DNA of 64,000 nucleotides, from NCBI GenBank assembly GCA_023379675.1, contig JAMCPL010000007.1, positions 43,637-107,636 of the forward strand. Direction: 5' to 3'. Source of the stretch: Actinomycetota bacterium. GTDB taxonomy: Bacteria > Actinomycetota > Acidimicrobiia > Acidimicrobiales > JAMCPL01. Under the pieces are notes generated by a model, which ran no database searches, was not told the origin of the DNA, and saw only the letters and a program-made list of their open reading frames with translations. Below are positions 22,631-32,581 of the stretch, in pieces; the stretch's first letter is position 1; each line of letters begins with the position of its first letter. Made by a program: the position numbers and the translations under genes.

Positions 22631-23119
22631 TTACCTCCCCAGCTTCAGCCTCAGCTGTTCAGCGACCGGCTTGGGTACAAATCCCGTCACGTCACCATGA
22701 AATCCTGCAACCTCTCGCAGTAAACGTGAGGCAACAAACGATGAGGTGGAGTCAGTCGGAATGAAGATCGTATCTATGCCAGAAAGCTGGCGATTCATCT
22801 GGGCCATCTGTAGCTCGTTCTCGAAATCCGTGACCGCCCGCAACCCCTTCACAATAGCATTCGCACCTACCTCCCTGGCCACATTGACCACCAGCGTACT
22901 GATAGCAACAATACGTACTCCGTTCAGATGGGTAACTGACTTCTCTATCATCGCCTGCCGCTCCGCCAGGGAAAACATCGGATCAGTCTTTTGTGGATTT
23001 CTCAGCACCGCAACCACGACTTCATCGAAGAGATCGACCGCCCGCTCGACAACCTCGAGATGCCCGTTATGAAAAGGATCGAACGATCCCGGAAAAAGAA
23101 CTGTTCTCAATTTATGCAA
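22631..23119 (-). CDS. coaD: Phosphopantetheine adenylyltransferase
   Basis: VLFPGSFDPFHNGHLEVVERAVDLFDEVVVAVLRNP, VKGLRAVTDFENELQMAQMNR. Confidence 0.97.
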   Translation of the reverse strand: MHKLRTVLFPGSFDPFHNGHLEVVERAVDLFDEVVVAVLRNPQKTDPMFSLAERQAMIEKSVTHLNGVRIVAISTLVVNVAREVGANAIVKGLRAVTDFENELQMAQMNRQLSGIDTIFIPTDSTSSFVASRLLREVAGFHGDVTGFVPKPVAEQLRLKLGR

Positions 23120-23311
23120 ACCTCCATGTGCTCCCTCACGATCCTAGTGCAGCCACCGGGCAACCCGCCTCTCGATCTCTTGTATATGGCGGAAACACAT
23201 AGTGCCTACGCTGTGACACACCACGTAGCCGGACACTCCTACCGCCCTTCTCGTTAGCATAGCCAAACCATGGTCATGCCTTAATCCATGAAATACCATG
23301 CTACAGCTTCA

Positions 23312-23881
23312 CTACACCGTCATCACACCACGTAGCACGTTTACCAGCGTACCTCCGTACGTCCGGCTTTTTACCTGCACCCATCCAGGCGGGAAATCAT
23401 ACCTGCCAGGACGCGTCTCCACAACGGCAAGTCCGGCTTTCAGGATGCCGAGTACGCTGCCGCAAAGTACAGGGACCCCCCCTCCGTCCCCATCCTCGTT
23501 GCTATCGTACGGGGGATCGATAAACGCAATATCGAAATATGAGGACGACCGGAGGAATCTCATCACGTCTGCATTCACGATGTTGTAGCGCTTCCCCGAT
23601 AGATCAAGTTCCGTCAGGTTCCGCTGGATGCCGGAAACCGCCCTGCGATTCCTCTCTACAAATGTCACCCTTCCCGCTCCCCTGGACAGCGCCTCGATCC
23701 CAAGTGCTCCGGTACCAGAGTACAGATCCACAACGTCGGCGCCACTTACCGAAGCAAGCGAGTAAAGCATGTCGAATATCGCCTTACGCACAAGAGACGA
23801 GGTGGGCCTGAGGCCACTGGATCCGCCCGGGAACCGGATGGCCCGGCCCTTCAGGCTCCCTCCGATCACCCTCACCTGCAC
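23312..23881 (-). CDS. rsmD: 16S rRNA (guanine(966)-N(2))-methyltransferase RsmD
   Basis: RVIGGSLKGRAIRFPGGSSGLRPTSSLVRKAIFDML, VVDLYSGTGALGIEALSRGA, FIDPPYD. Confidence 0.95.
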   Translation of the reverse strand: MQVRVIGGSLKGRAIRFPGGSSGLRPTSSLVRKAIFDMLYSLASVSGADVVDLYSGTGALGIEALSRGAGRVTFVERNRRAVSGIQRNLTELDLSGKRYNIVNADVMRFLRSSSYFDIAFIDPPYDSNEDGDGGGVPVLCGSVLGILKAGLAVVETRPGRYDFPPGWVQVKSRTYGGTLVNVLRGVMTV

Positions 23882-23894
23882 TGCTCCTGGTAGA

Positions 23895-26168
23895 TCACCC
23901 GCTCACCAGGTAATGACCGGCTTCAGCAATAAACATGGCCACCTCGTCATGCAACAGCGGATTCGATGAAAGCTCCGGATCATTTCCAACCAGGTCCATA
24001 GCGAGTTCCCGTGCCCGCTCCACCTCTCCAGAGTCCACCCGCCTCAATGTGGCAAGCTTGAAACCACTTCGCCCTGCCTGCCGCGTCCCCAGGACCGCCC
24101 CTTCACCACGGATATCCATATCTATTTCGGAAAGTTCGAATCCATCGTTGGTAGTGGCAATCGCCTCCAACCTCCGGGCGCCGTCCTTGGTGACGGGCTC
24201 GCCCAGCAGGTAGCACCATGATGGAAGGTTGGAACGCCCGACCCGCCCACGCAACTGATGGAGTTGAGCAAGCCCAAACCTGTCCGCGCCTTCGATGACC
24301 ATGACGGTGGCATCAGGTACGTCTACGCCAACCTCCACCACAGTGGTGGATACCAGTACCTGGATCTTCCCGGTACGGAATTTTTCCATCGTCTCGGCTT
24401 TCTGCGATGCGGGCAGTGCTCCGTGCATTAGCCCTACTGCAAGTCCAGCCAGCGGACCATTTGCCAATCTCTCCATCTCATGGGTCGCCGACACGCCGGC
24501 CTGCCGTTCGTTGTCCTCTATGAGAGGACATACGATGTATGCCTTATGGCCGGCACTGACCTCGGATCGCACGGCTTCCCACACCTTGGCCTCCTGTCCC
24601 CGGCTCTTCACCCAGATGGTTTTCACCGGAAATCGACCTTCAGGCATCTCGGAAAGTGAGGTCAGGTCCAGATCGCCAAACACGGCAAGCGCCGCTGTAC
24701 GAGGTATAGGAGTGGCCGTCATCACCAGCACGTCAGGATCGTGCCCGGTGGAATCGTGCCCAGCGGGATTACCGCTTTTCCCTCTTATGGACAACCTCTG
24801 CTCCACTCCAAATCTGTGCTGCTCATCCACTACGACCACGCCCAGATTGTGAAAGCTCACCGTCTCACTGAGTAAGGCGTGCGTACCGACCACTATGTCG
24901 GCGTGCCCGCCACTTATGCGCCGGATGATATCGCTCCGTGCAGACCCCGGTACGCGACCGGTGAGAAGTTGTACCTCGATCGGCCGTATCCCACCTATCG
25001 CAGAATCATCGGCTACGTGGAGGCCGGTCACAAGTTTCTGCAACGAAAACAGGTGCTGCTCCGCCAGCACCTCAGTAGGCACCATAAGCGCCGACTGGTA
25101 TCCACCCTGCACACCGGTAAGAAGTGCAGCGACTGCGACAATGGTCTTACCCGAACCGACATCGCCCTGCAGGAGCCTGTGCATCGGCAATGGACTTGCC
25201 ATGTCCGCAGCTATCTCCTCGATAGCTTTCACCTGCGATCCAGTCAGTGCGAAAGGCAGGGACCGGAAGAACTCGTCCAGCAAGCAACTGACGCCACCAC
25301 CGGTACCAGCATGCCTAGGCCTAGGCCTAGGCCTATTCCCGTTCCGGCTTCTCTGGCCATCACCTCTATTGTCGCCATGGTCGCCATCACCTCTCAGCCA
25401 GCTCAGGCCGCCTATCCCAGAAATATCGTGCCGTATTCCAGCCGATGATTTCCTGCGTCGTATTTCCGTTGCCGCAAGATGCACCTGCAACCACAGGAGT
25501 TCGTCGAAAGCCAACCGCTTCCGGGCGGCTGCGATATCACTGGGGCTGCGCGGTCTATGTATCAGCCAAAAAGCGCTTGTCCTGCCCATCATGTTCAGCT
25601 TTTCCAGTTGTGATGCACTCAGCGGATCTGCCAACTCGCCCGCACGCGCTAGGGCTTCATCGAGGAACTTCATTATGTCCGAACTGGTAATTGATGCTTT
25701 TTCGGAAGCTGGATAGACGGGAACCAGCCCCGCCTGAGCCGGCCAGTTACCAATATCGACCGTAGGATTCACCATCTCCGCCAACTTCGAGTACCTGTTG
25801 CTGGTAACCTCTCCAAACATCCACACCTTTTCGCCTGCATGCAGCTGCCTTGCCCGCCATGGCTGGTTGAAGAAGACGACCTGCATGGTCCCGGTTGCAT
25901 CGTCTACTCCGGCCTCCACCACTGCCCTGCCCCTGCGAGACCGGTATCCCTTGATCTCTGTGATACGCCCGTGGATCCAGGATGAATCTCCTGGAGAGAG
26001 TGCAGCCACCTCAGAAACTCTTCGCCGGTCCTCGTACCGGTACGGGTAGCATGTCAACAAATCGAAAATACTTTCTATGCCAACCGATGCCAGCGAAGCT
26101 GAATACTTGTCGCCTACACCATTCAGCACTGCAATGGGCGTCCTGGCGAGCAGCATGAGTGACTTCAT
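23895..26168 (-). CDS. recG: ATP-dependent DNA helicase RecG
   Basis: FALTGSQVKAIEEI, LLQGDVGSGKTIVA, VVVDEQHRFGV, MTATPIPRT, QLRGRVGRS; start reassigned to MKSLMLLARTP. Confidence 0.95.
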   Translation of the reverse strand: MKSLMLLARTPIAVLNGVGDKYSASLASVGIESIFDLLTCYPYRYEDRRRVSEVAALSPGDSSWIHGRITEIKGYRSRRGRAVVEAGVDDATGTMQVVFFNQPWRARQLHAGEKVWMFGEVTSNRYSKLAEMVNPTVDIGNWPAQAGLVPVYPASEKASITSSDIMKFLDEALARAGELADPLSASQLEKLNMMGRTSAFWLIHRPRSPSDIAAARKRLAFDELLWLQVHLAATEIRRRKSSAGIRHDISGIGGLSWLRGDGDHGDNRGDGQRSRNGNRPRPRPRHAGTGGGVSCLLDEFFRSLPFALTGSQVKAIEEIAADMASPLPMHRLLQGDVGSGKTIVAVAALLTGVQGGYQSALMVPTEVLAEQHLFSLQKLVTGLHVADDSAIGGIRPIEVQLLTGRVPGSARSDIIRRISGGHADIVVGTHALLSETVSFHNLGVVVVDEQHRFGVEQRLSIRGKSGNPAGHDSTGHDPDVLVMTATPIPRTAALAVFGDLDLTSLSEMPEGRFPVKTIWVKSRGQEAKVWEAVRSEVSAGHKAYIVCPLIEDNERQAGVSATHEMERLANGPLAGLAVGLMHGALPASQKAETMEKFRTGKIQVLVSTTVVEVGVDVPDATVMVIEGADRFGLAQLHQLRGRVGRSNLPSWCYLLGEPVTKDGARRLEAIATTNDGFELSEIDMDIRGEGAVLGTRQAGRSGFKLATLRRVDSGEVERARELAMDLVGNDPELSSNPLLHDEVAMFIAEAGHYLVSG
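25314..25335. repeat. CCTAGG hexamer tandem (3.7 copies) inside recG, encodes RPRPRPR
   Basis: cctaggcctaggcctaggccta. Confidence 0.95.
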
Positions 26169-26193
26169 TTCCGCCGCCCACTCACCGAAGTAT

Positions 26194-27933
26194 CTACTCC
26201 ACCCCGATGAGGTACGGATACAAGGGTTGCCCGCCGTCATGGATCTCAAGTCCCACTCCCGGATGATTCTCCACCAGCCATTCACTCAACTGCCTGGTAA
26301 TAGCCGGACGGGCCCCCTCCCCTTCTATCAGGGTAATCAGCTCCCCTCCATGCTCTTCCAAGAGTTCCGCCACAAGCCTCATGGCAACTCCATAAATCGA
26401 ATCACCTGAAAAGGCTATGCCCTCTCTCGTGAGCGCCAGCCAATCACCTCGCTTTATAGGTCCGTCCGGACCTTCCGCCTCCCTCACAGCCATCGTCACC
26501 TCGCCAGTGAATACCCTGCGTGCAGAGGATGCCATGGCCCTCACGTTCTCCCTGGCGCCTGCCTGCGGATCGTATTCCAGGAGAGCCGCAAACCCCTCTA
26601 TGCTTCCACTGGTCGGAACGACCTCCACGGCCTTGGTGGAAAGTTCAGCCACTTGGAATGCAACCGGAAGTATGTTGTCATTGTTGGGTAGGATGATCAC
26701 TTCCGGAGAAGGAACTTCATTGACTACCGCAAGCATCTCTGCAACAGAAGGATTCATGGACTGCCCACCGGCAACGTGATGATGCACGCCAAGGGATCTG
26801 AATATCCTACCTATGCCTTCACCATTGACAACAGCCACCACTGATGTGACCGCAGACGCGACAAGATTCGCCACCGGGGCTGCGGTAGCCGATGCAGCTT
26901 CGACGTCACGAACCCATCTTTCTTCCACCACCTGCTCGGCCAGATCGGTCACTCGTATATTCTTTGGCCTGCCAACATCCAGCGCAGCTTCTATAGCGCC
27001 TCCTACATCATTGGTGTGAATGTGGCAGTTCCACAGTCCATCCCCACCTACTACGACGATAGAGTCACCTATCCCCTCCCATGCCTCTTTCAGTGCTGGT
27101 ATCGACAAGTCCGGTGCCTCCAGGAGGTGCATGACCTCATAGCGGACGCTAAGTTGCGGATGTCCAGATGCCAGCGCAAATCCATTGCCCTCGCCGGACT
27201 CTCCAATTGCTGCATAAGATGCGAGATGCCGTACGGGTACGGTAAATGCCGGTGGGCTGGGTAGAAACTTGCCGCCGACCACATGGCCCAGGGCATCGAA
27301 GAACAGAAGGTAACCGCGCCCTCCCGCATCCACCACCCCTGCTTCAGCCAGCACCGGCAGCATCTCGGGAGTGCGCTCCAGCGTTTCTCGGGCAGCAGCG
27401 TGAGCGGAATCGACGACAGCACCAAGCAGGCTGCTCGCACCGTGCTCTTGCGTGGTATCCCAGCTATCCACGACTCGCCTGGCACCTTCCGCCGCCGCAC
27501 GGGCAACGGTCAGTACGGTGCCTTCCACGGGTTTCAGCACTGCTTCCCTCGCGGTAATATCTGCAACTTCGAGTGCCTCGGTGATTTGCACACCATCCAA
27601 CTCCGAAAGACCTTTGACAACGCTGGTAAAACCTCTCAATAGTTGAGAAAGGATTACTCCGGAATTGCCCCGAGCGCCCATTAATGACCCGCGCGCCACG
27701 GCCTGGCACACCGACTCCATGCTTGGCTCGGATCCGCCAGGCTGCAAGCCGGCAGATGCCAATTCATCAAGTACCGATTCAAGGGTGAGTGACATATTAG
27801 TACCGGTATCACCATCGGGAACAGGGTAAACGTTCAATCTATTGATAGTCTCCTCATGAGTACGGAGCAACTCGTGGAACGAGCTGATCACTTCAATGAG
27901 GTCGCTGGGCGTCAAGTAGCGTTTTGTAGTCAT
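26194..27933 (-). CDS. DAK2/DegV-associated kinase family (FakA/YloV-like)
   Basis: NRLNVYPVPDGDTGTNMSLTLES, MGARGNSGVILSQLLRGF, EGTVLTVARAAAEGA, VVDAGGRGYLLFFDA. Confidence 0.93.
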   Translation of the reverse strand: MTTKRYLTPSDLIEVISSFHELLRTHEETINRLNVYPVPDGDTGTNMSLTLESVLDELASAGLQPGGSEPSMESVCQAVARGSLMGARGNSGVILSQLLRGFTSVVKGLSELDGVQITEALEVADITAREAVLKPVEGTVLTVARAAAEGARRVVDSWDTTQEHGASSLLGAVVDSAHAAARETLERTPEMLPVLAEAGVVDAGGRGYLLFFDALGHVVGGKFLPSPPAFTVPVRHLASYAAIGESGEGNGFALASGHPQLSVRYEVMHLLEAPDLSIPALKEAWEGIGDSIVVVGGDGLWNCHIHTNDVGGAIEAALDVGRPKNIRVTDLAEQVVEERWVRDVEAASATAAPVANLVASAVTSVVAVVNGEGIGRIFRSLGVHHHVAGGQSMNPSVAEMLAVVNEVPSPEVIILPNNDNILPVAFQVAELSTKAVEVVPTSGSIEGFAALLEYDPQAGARENVRAMASSARRVFTGEVTMAVREAEGPDGPIKRGDWLALTREGIAFSGDSIYGVAMRLVAELLEEHGGELITLIEGEGARPAITRQLSEWLVENHPGVGLEIHDGGQPLYPYLIGVE

Positions 27934-28038
27934 CCAAAAGCATGATAACCTGTAATCGAGCGCTGGTGGTGCGCATTGTGTCCACCCATGCCATAATAGC
28001 CATAATTGATAGTCATACTCAAAGGAGCCATCAGAAAT

Positions 28039-28248
28039 ATGAGGTCAGTATGCGACATATGCGGCAAGCATCCGTCTATGGGGATGTCGCTGAGCCATTC
28101 CCACCGGCGTACAAAGCGTCGGTGGAATCCCAACATCCAGCGCGTAAGGGCACTGGTGGATGGGACACCTAAGCGCATCCATGTATGCACATCGTGCCTG
28201 AAGGCCGGCAAGATTCAAAAGCCTGCTTTCCGGTCTATTACAACATAG
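28039..28248 (+). CDS. rpmB: 50S ribosomal protein L28
   Basis: MRSVCDICGKHPSMGMSLSHSHRRTKRRWNPNIQRVR; RBS AAAGGAG; start corrected to 28039. Confidence 0.95.
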   Translation: MRSVCDICGKHPSMGMSLSHSHRRTKRRWNPNIQRVRALVDGTPKRIHVCTSCLKAGKIQKPAFRSITT

Positions 28249-28305
28249 CCTCGAGCCACTAACCAGCCGGTGGCGTCATGCGATCTATGAAATGCCACAC
28301 TGGCA

Positions 28306-28956
28306 TCAAGGCTTGTCAATCGACTTGTTCATATTCTGGACCGCGTACACGGCGGCCTCGGTACGACGGGAAAATCCCATCTTGGCCAGCATGTTGGACA
28401 CGTAATTCTTCACAGTCTTCTCTGCGAGAAACATCTCGGCCGCTATCTGGCGGTTGGTCTTCCCCTCGGCAATAAGCCCCAATATGGCCCGCTCCTGCAC
28501 GGTTAGCCGTGCCACTCTCTCATCGATATCGGACTCGTTGCGGATTTTTTGCATAAGCTGCTTGATCAGCGATGGGTCCAGCAACGATTCACCGTTGGCC
28601 ACTCGCTTGAGAGCTTGGACCAGTTCCGTTCCCTTGATCTGTTTCAGCAAGTACCCGCTTGCTCCCGCCATAATAGAGGCAAACAGGGCGTCATCATCGC
28701 TGAATGATGTCAGCATCAGGCAATAGACATCCGGCATCTGACTCCTGACTTCACGGCACACCTCCACCCCACTCCCGTCTGGTAGCCTCACGTCGAGAAC
28801 TGCGACATCCGGTGCAACGGACGGAATACGAGCAAGAGCATCCCGAGCAGTTGCCGCCTCGCCCACCACCTCCATATCTTCGTCAGCCTCGATAAGGTCA
28901 CGTAACCCACGCCTGACGACCTCGTGATCATCAAGTAAAAATACCCTGGTTCCCAA
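28306..28956 (-). CDS. LuxR/NarL-type response regulator (DevR/DosR-like)
   Basis: RVFLLDDHEVVRRGLRDLIEADEDMEVVGEA, VLDVRLPDGSG, LTVQERAILGLIAEGKTNRQIAAEMFLAEKTVKNYVSNMLAKMGFSRRTEAAVYA. Confidence 0.93.
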   Translation of the reverse strand: MGTRVFLLDDHEVVRRGLRDLIEADEDMEVVGEAATARDALARIPSVAPDVAVLDVRLPDGSGVEVCREVRSQMPDVYCLMLTSFSDDDALFASIMAGASGYLLKQIKGTELVQALKRVANGESLLDPSLIKQLMQKIRNESDIDERVARLTVQERAILGLIAEGKTNRQIAAEMFLAEKTVKNYVSNMLAKMGFSRRTEAAVYAVQNMNKSIDKP

Positions 28957-28980
28957 TATCGCTCCTATCCGTCCTGTATT

Positions 28981-29832
28981 TCAAGAGTCTATCGCATCTC
29001 TCAGCGACCTGACGAACTTCTCCACTCCACTGGCGCCTGCTCCCTCCATCACCCTGCGTACTATGGCCGATCCAACTATCACGCCGTCTGCAATAGAACA
29101 CGCACCAGCCGCCTGAGCAGGTGTAGACACTCCTATCCCTACGAGAGCCGGCTTGTCAGTTACGGACATGACTTTGGCCGCCACCTCTCTGGCTGTGCGC
29201 GACAACGAATCGCGCTCCCCCGTGACGCCCATGGTGCCGACGCAGTAGACGAATCCACGCGTGCTTTCGCAGATACGCCTCGCCCGGTCGACAGGCGTAG
29301 TAGGAGCCACCAGCATTACATTCTCGATTCCAGATCCGTCGGCCTCGCGTATCCAGGGTGCAGACTCTTCAGGGGGGAGGTCTGGGATGATAGAACCAGA
29401 TATGCTTGCTCGCGACATATGTTTGGCCATGCGCGACAGACCACCCTTCAGCAACAGGTTGTAATACGTCATTACGACCAGTGGAACACCTGCTTCGACA
29501 CGGCTGATCTCGTCCAAGACGGTGGCCGGAGTAGCCCCTGCATCCAGAGCCATCCTCGATGCGGCTTGGATAACCGGCCCATCTATCATAGGGTCTGAAA
29601 AAGGTATGCCCACCTCGATGATGTTGGCGCCACCATGTGAAATTGCCTGCAATATGTCCAACCAGTCACGCGACATACCGCCCATCAGGTAACAGCACAG
29701 GCTTTTCCTCCCCTCATCGCGCCAGAAGCGCAAGCGTGTCTCGATTGTTCCTGGATCATGAGCTGACCTGGCCACAATCTGATCCGCGGGTGATGGGCGG
29801 GCGGGAAAACTTGCAGAGATATCAGCCACCAC
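28981..29832 (-). CDS. trpA: Tryptophan synthase alpha subunit
   Basis: IIEVGIPFSDPMIDGPVIQAAS, GSIIPDLPPEES, GFVYCVGTMGVTGER. Confidence 0.95.
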   Translation of the reverse strand: MVADISASFPARPSPADQIVARSAHDPGTIETRLRFWRDEGRKSLCCYLMGGMSRDWLDILQAISHGGANIIEVGIPFSDPMIDGPVIQAASRMALDAGATPATVLDEISRVEAGVPLVVMTYYNLLLKGGLSRMAKHMSRASISGSIIPDLPPEESAPWIREADGSGIENVMLVAPTTPVDRARRICESTRGFVYCVGTMGVTGERDSLSRTAREVAAKVMSVTDKPALVGIGVSTPAQAAGACSIADGVIVGSAIVRRVMEGAGASGVEKFVRSLRDAIDS

Positions 29833-30991
29833 GCAAAAGATCCTTCACTTGAGCCACATCCTTGTCCCCCCTGCCTGACAGTGTGACCATGACGGTAGAA
29901 CCGAAGGGGATGGTCTTACCGGCCTCTCGCGACACCCAGGCAATAGCGTGGGCTGATTCCAGTGCCGGTATGATCCCTTCCATCTGTGCCAGTAGCTTGA
30001 ACGCAACAAGTACCTCGCCGTCGCCAGCGGTCTCGTACCGTGCCCTTCCAAGCGAAGCCAAGAATGCATGCTCGGGACCGATGCCAGGATAGTCCAGCCC
30101 GGCAGAAATGGATTGTGCCTCCAGCACCTGCCCGGTATCGTCCTGGAGCAGGTTGGACATCATGCCGTGGAGCACTCCAGGTACCCCGTTACTGATGGCT
30201 GCACCACCAGCCGCTTCGACACCAACGAGATTGGCGGTGGTGGAAATGAACCCGGCAAAGGTGCCCGCCGCATTGGATCCACCGCCAACACAGGCCACCA
30301 CCCAATCGGGATCCAGGCCATGGAGCAACTGCCGGCATTGCTCGCGAGACTCCTCGCCTATGATGCTTTGCAACTCCCTTACCATCCAGGGATAGGGATG
30401 TGGACCCATGACCGAGCCGAGACAGTAATGAGTCGTCTCGCAGGTGGACACCCAGTCCCTCAATGCTTCGTTGACAGCATCCTTGAGCGTCCGGCTGCCG
30501 CTCTTTACCGGCCTCACTTCCGCACCAAGAAGTTCCATGCGAAATACATTCAGTTCTTGGCGCATTATGTCCAGCTCACCCATGTATACCACGCACTCCA
30601 TCCCGAACAGCGCTGCGGCAGTCGCCGCGGCAACTCCATGCTGACCGGCACCAGTCTCTGCCACCAGCCTCTTCTTACCCATACGCTCCGCCAAGAGTGC
30701 CTGGCCGATAACGTTGTTGATCTTGTGGGAACCGGTATGAGCAAGATCTTCGCGCTTCAACAGTATCCTCACTCCGACTCTCTGGGACAGTCTCCTGCAC
30801 TCCGTAAGAGGAGTCGGACGCCCAGCGTAATCAGACAGTATCGTGTTGAGCTGGAAGCGAAAGGTCTCATCCGCCCAAGCCGAACGGAATGATTCCTCCA
30901 GCTCCATGCAGGCCGCCATCAACGGCTCAGGTACAAACCTGCCACCATACTCACCATACTTCCCGCCCGGGCCAGGATCTCCCATCACCAT
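29822..30991 (-). CDS. trpB: Tryptophan synthase beta subunit
   Basis: GKYGEYGGRFVPEPLMAA, LKREDLAHTGSHKINNVIGQALLA, CVGGGSNAAGTFAGF; overlaps trpA. Confidence 0.97.
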   Translation of the reverse strand: MVMGDPGPGGKYGEYGGRFVPEPLMAACMELEESFRSAWADETFRFQLNTILSDYAGRPTPLTECRRLSQRVGVRILLKREDLAHTGSHKINNVIGQALLAERMGKKRLVAETGAGQHGVAAATAAALFGMECVVYMGELDIMRQELNVFRMELLGAEVRPVKSGSRTLKDAVNEALRDWVSTCETTHYCLGSVMGPHPYPWMVRELQSIIGEESREQCRQLLHGLDPDWVVACVGGGSNAAGTFAGFISTTANLVGVEAAGGAAISNGVPGVLHGMMSNLLQDDTGQVLEAQSISAGLDYPGIGPEHAFLASLGRARYETAGDGEVLVAFKLLAQMEGIIPALESAHAIAWVSREAGKTIPFGSTVMVTLSGRGDKDVAQVKDLLRGG

Positions 30992-31043
30992 GTCAGTTCA
31001 CATCCATTCCGTATAACCGGATATTAAATTGAAATCAACCAAA

Positions 31044-31739
31044 TTAATTATCATTCTCTTCTTCGTCTGCCCAGTCATACAGGTACCGGCCGCCGTCGGA
31101 GACATCCCTACCAGGTAGGCCGGATGCTGCTTCGGCATTTCGCACGGCAACCAGGAAGTCGCGCAATTTGCGGGGATCCTTGCGACCGGGAGACATCTCG
31201 ACCCCACTGGATACATCCACCCCGAATGGTCTCAACCTTTCGATTGCCATAGTTACATTCGAAGGATTGAGACCGCCGGCAATGACCATCCTATCGGGTT
31301 CCACAACACCCTCTGCAAGATTCCAGTCAAAGACAGATCCCGAGCCAGGTGATCCCGAATCTATCAGCACAAGGTCAGCTCCGTAGCTTCTCCATCGTGC
31401 AATGCCAGGGTGACCTGCAGGGAACGCCTTCAATACCACCGGCACCCGCTCTGACACATACCTGCAATCATCTATGCTCTCTTCCCCGTGCAGCTGGGCT
31501 GCTTTGAGCCCCGCTTCATTCACCACCTGCACCACCCTTGCCGGCGCCTCATTCCTGAAAACGCCTACCGTCAGTATGCCATGAGGCAGCCTATCGACTA
31601 TCCGGGCCACTGCTTTGACAGCCATCTGGCGGGAAGATCGAGGGGATGGGGCAAATACGAACCCGAGAGCGCTCGCACCAAGCCCGACAGCGAGCATTGC
31701 ATCAGACTCATTGGTGATGCCGCAGATTTTTACAAGCAT
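31044..31739 (-). CDS. trpF: Phosphoribosylanthranilate isomerase
   Basis: VKICGITNESDAMLAVGLGASALGFVFAPSPRS, AAQLHGEE, GGLNPSNV, GVDVSSGVE. Confidence 0.95.
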   Translation of the reverse strand: MLVKICGITNESDAMLAVGLGASALGFVFAPSPRSSRQMAVKAVARIVDRLPHGILTVGVFRNEAPARVVQVVNEAGLKAAQLHGEESIDDCRYVSERVPVVLKAFPAGHPGIARWRSYGADLVLIDSGSPGSGSVFDWNLAEGVVEPDRMVIAGGLNPSNVTMAIERLRPFGVDVSSGVEMSPGRKDPRKLRDFLVAVRNAEAASGLPGRDVSDGGRYLYDWADEEENDN

Positions 31740-31741
31740 AG

Positions 31742-32581
31742 CTATGCCCCAGACAATCTACAGCCAAATCTGAATCCACTCAACCTTTTCACTGCTGCTG
31801 ACCTATCTTCCGATCTTACCAGATACTCACCGACCAAGATCGACTTGTAGCCCACTCCAGCCAAACGTTTCGCGTCCTCAGGTCCCGCAATGCCAGACTC
31901 AGCCACAGACATGATAGATGGTGGTAGTAGCCTCGCTATGCGTGTCGCCAGATCCATATCCACCTCAAACGTGTGCAGATCTCTCTGATTCACCCCGATC
32001 ATGCTCGCTCCAACCGCAAGCGCCCTGTCAAGCTCGGATTCATCGTGGACTTCGACCAGCGCAGACATCCCCAACGTATCGGCAAGAGCCATGAACTCCT
32101 CAAGCTCCTGGATGGACAGGGCGGCGACGATCAGCAAGATGGCATCCGCCCCCATGATACGAGATTCCAGGATATCCGCTGTGCTCACGGTAAAATCCTT
32201 GCGCAACACCGGTAATGTACAGCCCGTCCGCGCGTCGACAAGATCCTGTACCGATCCTCCAAAGTACTCGCTGTCTGTCAAAACAGAAATGGCGGCTGCA
32301 CCTCCATTCTCGTATGAATTTGCAATCTTGCCAGGATCAAAGACTTCCAAGCGATCATCAGGAACGATCTGGCCCTTCGACGGTGACCGACGTTTTATCT
32401 CTGCAATCACACCGAGCCCATGAGACTGCCACAAGCGCTCCAACCATCCTTCGAATGGTCTCACTGCCGGCCCTTGTAAGGCTGCCGTGAAGAGTTCCTC
32501 CAGGTCGACCCGCCTGCCGGCTGCCACAGCCCTGTGTCTTGCAATTATATGTGATAAATAAGTGCTATCTTCCAAGATCAC
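31742..32581 (-). CDS. trpC: Indole-3-glycerol phosphate synthase
   Basis: LGVIAEIKRRSPSKGQI, ISVLTDSEYFGGSVQDL, LRKDFTV; GTG 32581 start overlaps TGA of the upstream gene (GTGA). Confidence 0.94.
   Translation of the reverse strand: MILEDSTYLSHIIARHRAVAAGRRVDLEELFTAALQGPAVRPFEGWLERLWQSHGLGVIAEIKRRSPSKGQIVPDDRLEVFDPGKIANSYENGGAAAISVLTDSEYFGGSVQDLVDARTGCTLPVLRKDFTVSTADILESRIMGADAILLIVAALSIQELEEFMALADTLGMSALVEVHDESELDRALAVGASMIGVNQRDLHTFEVDMDLATRIARLLPPSIMSVAESGIAGPEDAKRLAGVGYKSILVGEYLVRSEDRSAAVKRLSGFRFGCRLSGA

Noticed and set aside
23217-23346. CACACCACGTAGC occurring twice around the rsmD 3' end
   Set aside because: Only 13 bp, 117 bp apart, no larger structure
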